Shown here: positions 62,501 through 64,000 of the stretch, piece after piece
How positions within the stretch are numbered: position 1 is the first letter of the stretch
How the letters are laid out: the number at the start of each line of letters is the position of its first letter
Assembly (NCBI RefSeq): GCF_003611035.1
Contig: NZ_CP030033.1
Span: 4,216,001 to 4,280,000 of the forward strand
Reading direction: 5' to 3'
DNA length: 64,000 nucleotides
Source of the DNA: Cryobacterium soli
GTDB taxonomy: Bacteria > Actinomycetota > Actinomycetes > Actinomycetales > Microbacteriaceae
Translations under genes and position numbers: made by a program
The notes under the pieces: model-generated
Seen by the model: the letters and a program-made list of their open reading frames with translations, nothing else
What the model was told of the DNA's origin: nothing
Database searches by the model: none

Positions 62501-64000
62501 TCGGCGTCATTCCCCGCCCCGTTGAGCTGCTGCCGCCGAACGCGGTGGATGACGCCATCGAAATCAAGCCCGGCCGCACCGGGTCGATCCCCGTGGTCCT
62601 GAACGACTCCGACCCGAACGGATACAAGCTCACCCTGACGAAGAAGCTGCCCGAGGTGGACCCGGGCCTGATCGCCAAGGTCGACGGCAGCCGCGTCATC
62701 GTGGAGGCCCCGGTCGAGGAGGGCACCTACACGCTGCGCTATGAGATCACCAATGGACACGGCGGCGCCGACACGGCGTTCGTGCAGGTCAAGGTGACCG
62801 AGGACGCCAAGGCGCAGTATCCGGTCGCGATCGACCACTTCGTCACAGCCGAGGAGGTTCTGGCCGGTGAACCCATCGACGTGCCCGTTCTCGACGGCGC
62901 GGAGAACCCCAGCGGCCTCATCGAGGACCTCGTGATCAGCCTCGAAGGCCCCAACGCGGCGAACGCGGACCTGCGCACCGACGGCACCGTACGCGTCGAA
63001 CCCTCCGCGCAGCGCCAGGCCATTGCCTACCGGCTCACCAACGACGTCGACAAGCTCAGCGCGACTGCGTTCATCATCGTGCCGCCCACGCCCAAAGCCG
63101 AACCGGCCAACCAGCCCTCCACCGTGCCCACGCCCGAGGAAGAGCAGTTCCCGCCGCCGTTCCTGCGTGACATCGGGCCGCAGGTCGTCAAGATGAACGG
63201 CTCCAAGTCCTGGAGCCTCGCCGACATCGTCGAGGTGCCCTCCGGCAAGCCTGCGCTGCTGCTCAGCGCCACCGCCACGAACAGCGACGGCTCCAACCCC
63301 GTGAGCGGCGGCGGCACCCTCAACTTCGTCGCGGCCCGCGACTACCGAGGCCCCGCATCCGTCACCTTCGTCGTCACCGACGGCGCCGGCGCCGATGACC
63401 CGAAGGGACGCCAGGCGACGCTGACCATCCCGATCACGGTCGGCGACCCCAACTTCGAAGACGTCGCGCCCACCTTCACCCCGCCCAAGGTCACCGTGCA
63501 GGCCGGGGAGGCTGCGACGATCGTCAACCTGCGCTCCTCCAGCGGGCACCCGAATCCGGCCATCATCGAGAAGCTCAGCTACGGTTCGCTGGCCGGCACC
63601 ACCTCTACTGTCGCGGCGACCCTCGACGGCGCCAACCTCGTGGTCTCGGCCCCGCTGGGCACCCAACCGGGCACCAAGGTCACACTGACGTTCACGGTCA
63701 CCTACAAGGAGTTCACGGTCCCCGGATCGGTGGACGTGAGCGTGGTCTCCTCGACCCGGCCCCTGCCGAAAGCCGTCGACGACGCCGGGCCCAACGGCGC
63801 CGGCATCGAGACCAGGCCGAGCACCTCCATCACCGTGCCCGTGCTCGACAACGACTACAACCCGTTCGCCCAGGATGGCAAACCCCTCACGGTTCTCTCC
63901 GCCGCCATCGAACAGCAGGTGGGCACCGCGTCGGTGAGCAATACCGCTTCAGGGGTGACGGTGAAAACCGGCTCGGGCGCCACCGGCACCCTTACCGTGG
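59593..64000 (+). CDS. giant Ig-repeat surface protein 2 (partial, runs off window)
   Basis: Open for 1469 codons from GTG 59593 (preceded by GAGGGGG) to the window edge, with the same order as giant protein 1: signal anchor, propeller-like region, and the same series of Ig-like modules, reaching the counterpart of the last Ig module (PVLDNDYNPFAQDGKPLTV). Blocks 59593-60119 and 60556-62042 match gene 1 almost exactly. The intervening 60120-60555 and the part from 62043 on have diverged to related but distinct protein sequence. The 3' end is outside the window. Confidence 0.88.
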   Translation, partial: MGTLSSWLRGRRMSASVVVLSVLAGVPLTFAVLHEGFPVTDVDLAARDVWVTNGKQLLAGRLNRQIEELNGSVNAASSAFDVLQDGDDVFLVDESVGSIERIDPAFTTLGERVDVAPGSEMVYGGDSIAVMAPSGDVWVINAAGELSFDPKATDPVLSLGKGGHIAVSPEGVVFGASSKDRTLSAFDPTAEDPAPVKSDLPELGDFQIAAVGEKPVLLDTENGTLIVDGTAIELPDGAVKLQQSGAEHDSVLVATGKSLLEIPFDGDTDGSNIVAVDAELASTVTDPAGVSSPVWLNGCAHGAWGGAQRYLAACDGAEVLRETIEQPTRGSVLEFRVNRDVIALNNLSNGNVWLVDSNMRLVENWEEVTPPEEEEAEDGTEKAAQQSFEDTLAERTTVNRAPLARDDEYGVRPGKTTVLPVLENDTDPDGDVLTVTNVSGFSASQGRLDFIDGGRALQFTPAVAVAGTVSFRYTVADGRGAVAEAQVDVSMRPLDQNVAPVSNRVGAISVEQGQLVSYNVLSDWIDPDGDDIYLVSASPTTGDGVRFGPEGFVTFESKTAELGVKEVQFVVSDGTLTATGVLTVDVKAAGSLNPVGTPDFTTVFVGETALIEPLKNDVTPSGAPLALIGVNEVPNDVTAVANLERGTVAVSSGKAGSYVFTYSLGAGAASSVGLIRVDVVEDPDEVLPPIAVKDTAYLRAGEPVTIPVLDNDVSPSGRVLAVQSVDLSTTDDLVTVEILTNTVLRVTASAALTQQVQFTYTISDGEGSSTAGVTVVPVPPLIKHQPPVAVDDTVSVRAGDIVTVPVLDNDYHPDSATMTVDPDLTDTEDVGGLAFVSGNSVRFQAPDQPGAYSVAYRISDAFAETATATVRFTVIGPDDAGNRPPTPLPLTMRTFADSTIKVQVPLDGIDPDGDSVYLTAVTSTPELGRIVDQGSDYFVYEAFPGTAGTDAFTYQVADTLGATAEGTVRIGVIPRPVELLPPNAVDDAIEIKPGRTGSIPVVLNDSDPNGYKLTLTKKLPEVDPGLIAKVDGSRVIVEAPVEEGTYTLRYEITNGHGGADTAFVQVKVTEDAKAQYPVAIDHFVTAEEVLAGEPIDVPVLDGAENPSGLIEDLVISLEGPNAANADLRTDGTVRVEPSAQRQAIAYRLTNDVDKLSATAFIIVPPTPKAEPANQPSTVPTPEEEQFPPPFLRDIGPQVVKMNGSKSWSLADIVEVPSGKPALLLSATATNSDGSNPVSGGGTLNFVAARDYRGPASVTFVVTDGAGADDPKGRQATLTIPITVGDPNFEDVAPTFTPPKVTVQAGEAATIVNLRSSSGHPNPAIIEKLSYGSLAGTTSTVAATLDGANLVVSAPLGTQPGTKVTLTFTVTYKEFTVPGSVDVSVVSSTRPLPKAVDDAGPNGAGIETRPSTSITVPVLDNDYNPFAQDGKPLTVLSAAIEQQVGTASVSNTASGVTVKTGSGATGTLTV

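Noticed and set aside
59560..63666. Very long open frame on the minus strand opposite giant gene 2, and a similar one at 54804-59261
   Set aside because: They mirror the plus-strand giant genes, are extremely Arg/His-rich, and arise from codon bias; the plus frames have coherent Ig and fibronectin motifs.

Overview
The window is high-GC, tightly packed DNA from an actinomycete, most likely a member of the Microbacteriaceae. The grounds are a DUF222/HNH endonuclease, GTG starts with AGGAGG-type leaders, terminators without U-tracts, a DtxR/IdeR-type iron box, and a phosphatase/FHA/kinase cluster next to giant Ig-repeat surface proteins. The genus cannot be settled from sequence alone.

Layout. 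(1) 1-6.9 kb: DUF222/HNH protein, a class V aminotransferase divergent from a LysR regulator with a clear T-N11-A operator, gltX coupled to a thioredoxin-reductase-like flavoprotein, and tRNA-Gln(CTG). (2) 7-8.6 kb: an XRE regulator and a nucleotidyltransferase broken by an in-frame TGA. (3) 8.7-24.4 kb: a complete nitrate-to-ammonium module. It holds a cysteine-rich ArsR/SufR-like regulator, narGHJI, cobA, nirB, nirD, a sirohydrochlorin chelatase, narK and a radical SAM/SPASM protein followed by a truncated flavoprotein remnant. (4) 25-36 kb: a TDT-family transporter, a TetR/SDR/SnoaL block, and a stress-flavoured block. The latter holds an HD protein, two GlxA-type AraC regulators, Dps, a carboxymuconolactone decarboxylase-like protein, an alpha/beta hydrolase, DUF302 and a stand-alone AlaRS catalytic half. 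(5) 36-46.3 kb: rhodanese, DJ-1 protein and a third GlxA regulator, an fbpABC-like iron transporter under an iron box, two phosphoribosyltransferases (one fused to a hydrolase), YciI and a metallo-beta-lactamase-fold protein. (6) 46.5-49 kb: tRNA-Glu(CTC), DoxX, and terC under a yybP-ykoY manganese riboswitch. (7) 49-64 kb: PP2C phosphatase, FHA protein, Ser/Thr kinase, FHA/HTH protein and two tandem giant Ig-repeat proteins, the second running off the end.

How the parts work together. NarK imports nitrate, NarGHI reduces it at the membrane, and NirBD reduces nitrite to ammonium. CobA and the chelatase make siroheme for NirB. Palindromes of the form GGTCAG-N-CTGACC lie in front of narK and narG, so a single regulator, plausibly the adjacent Fe-S-type one, may control both.

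The most unusual signals are: a 36-nt imperfect copy of the tRNA-Gln 3' end 29 kb downstream of the real tRNA, which suggests the nitrate module and stress block sit in an old tRNA-integrated island; the AlaRS half-protein coupled to DUF302; and the tandem giant genes, which share long stretches of apparently identical DNA with codon usage unlike the rest of each gene.
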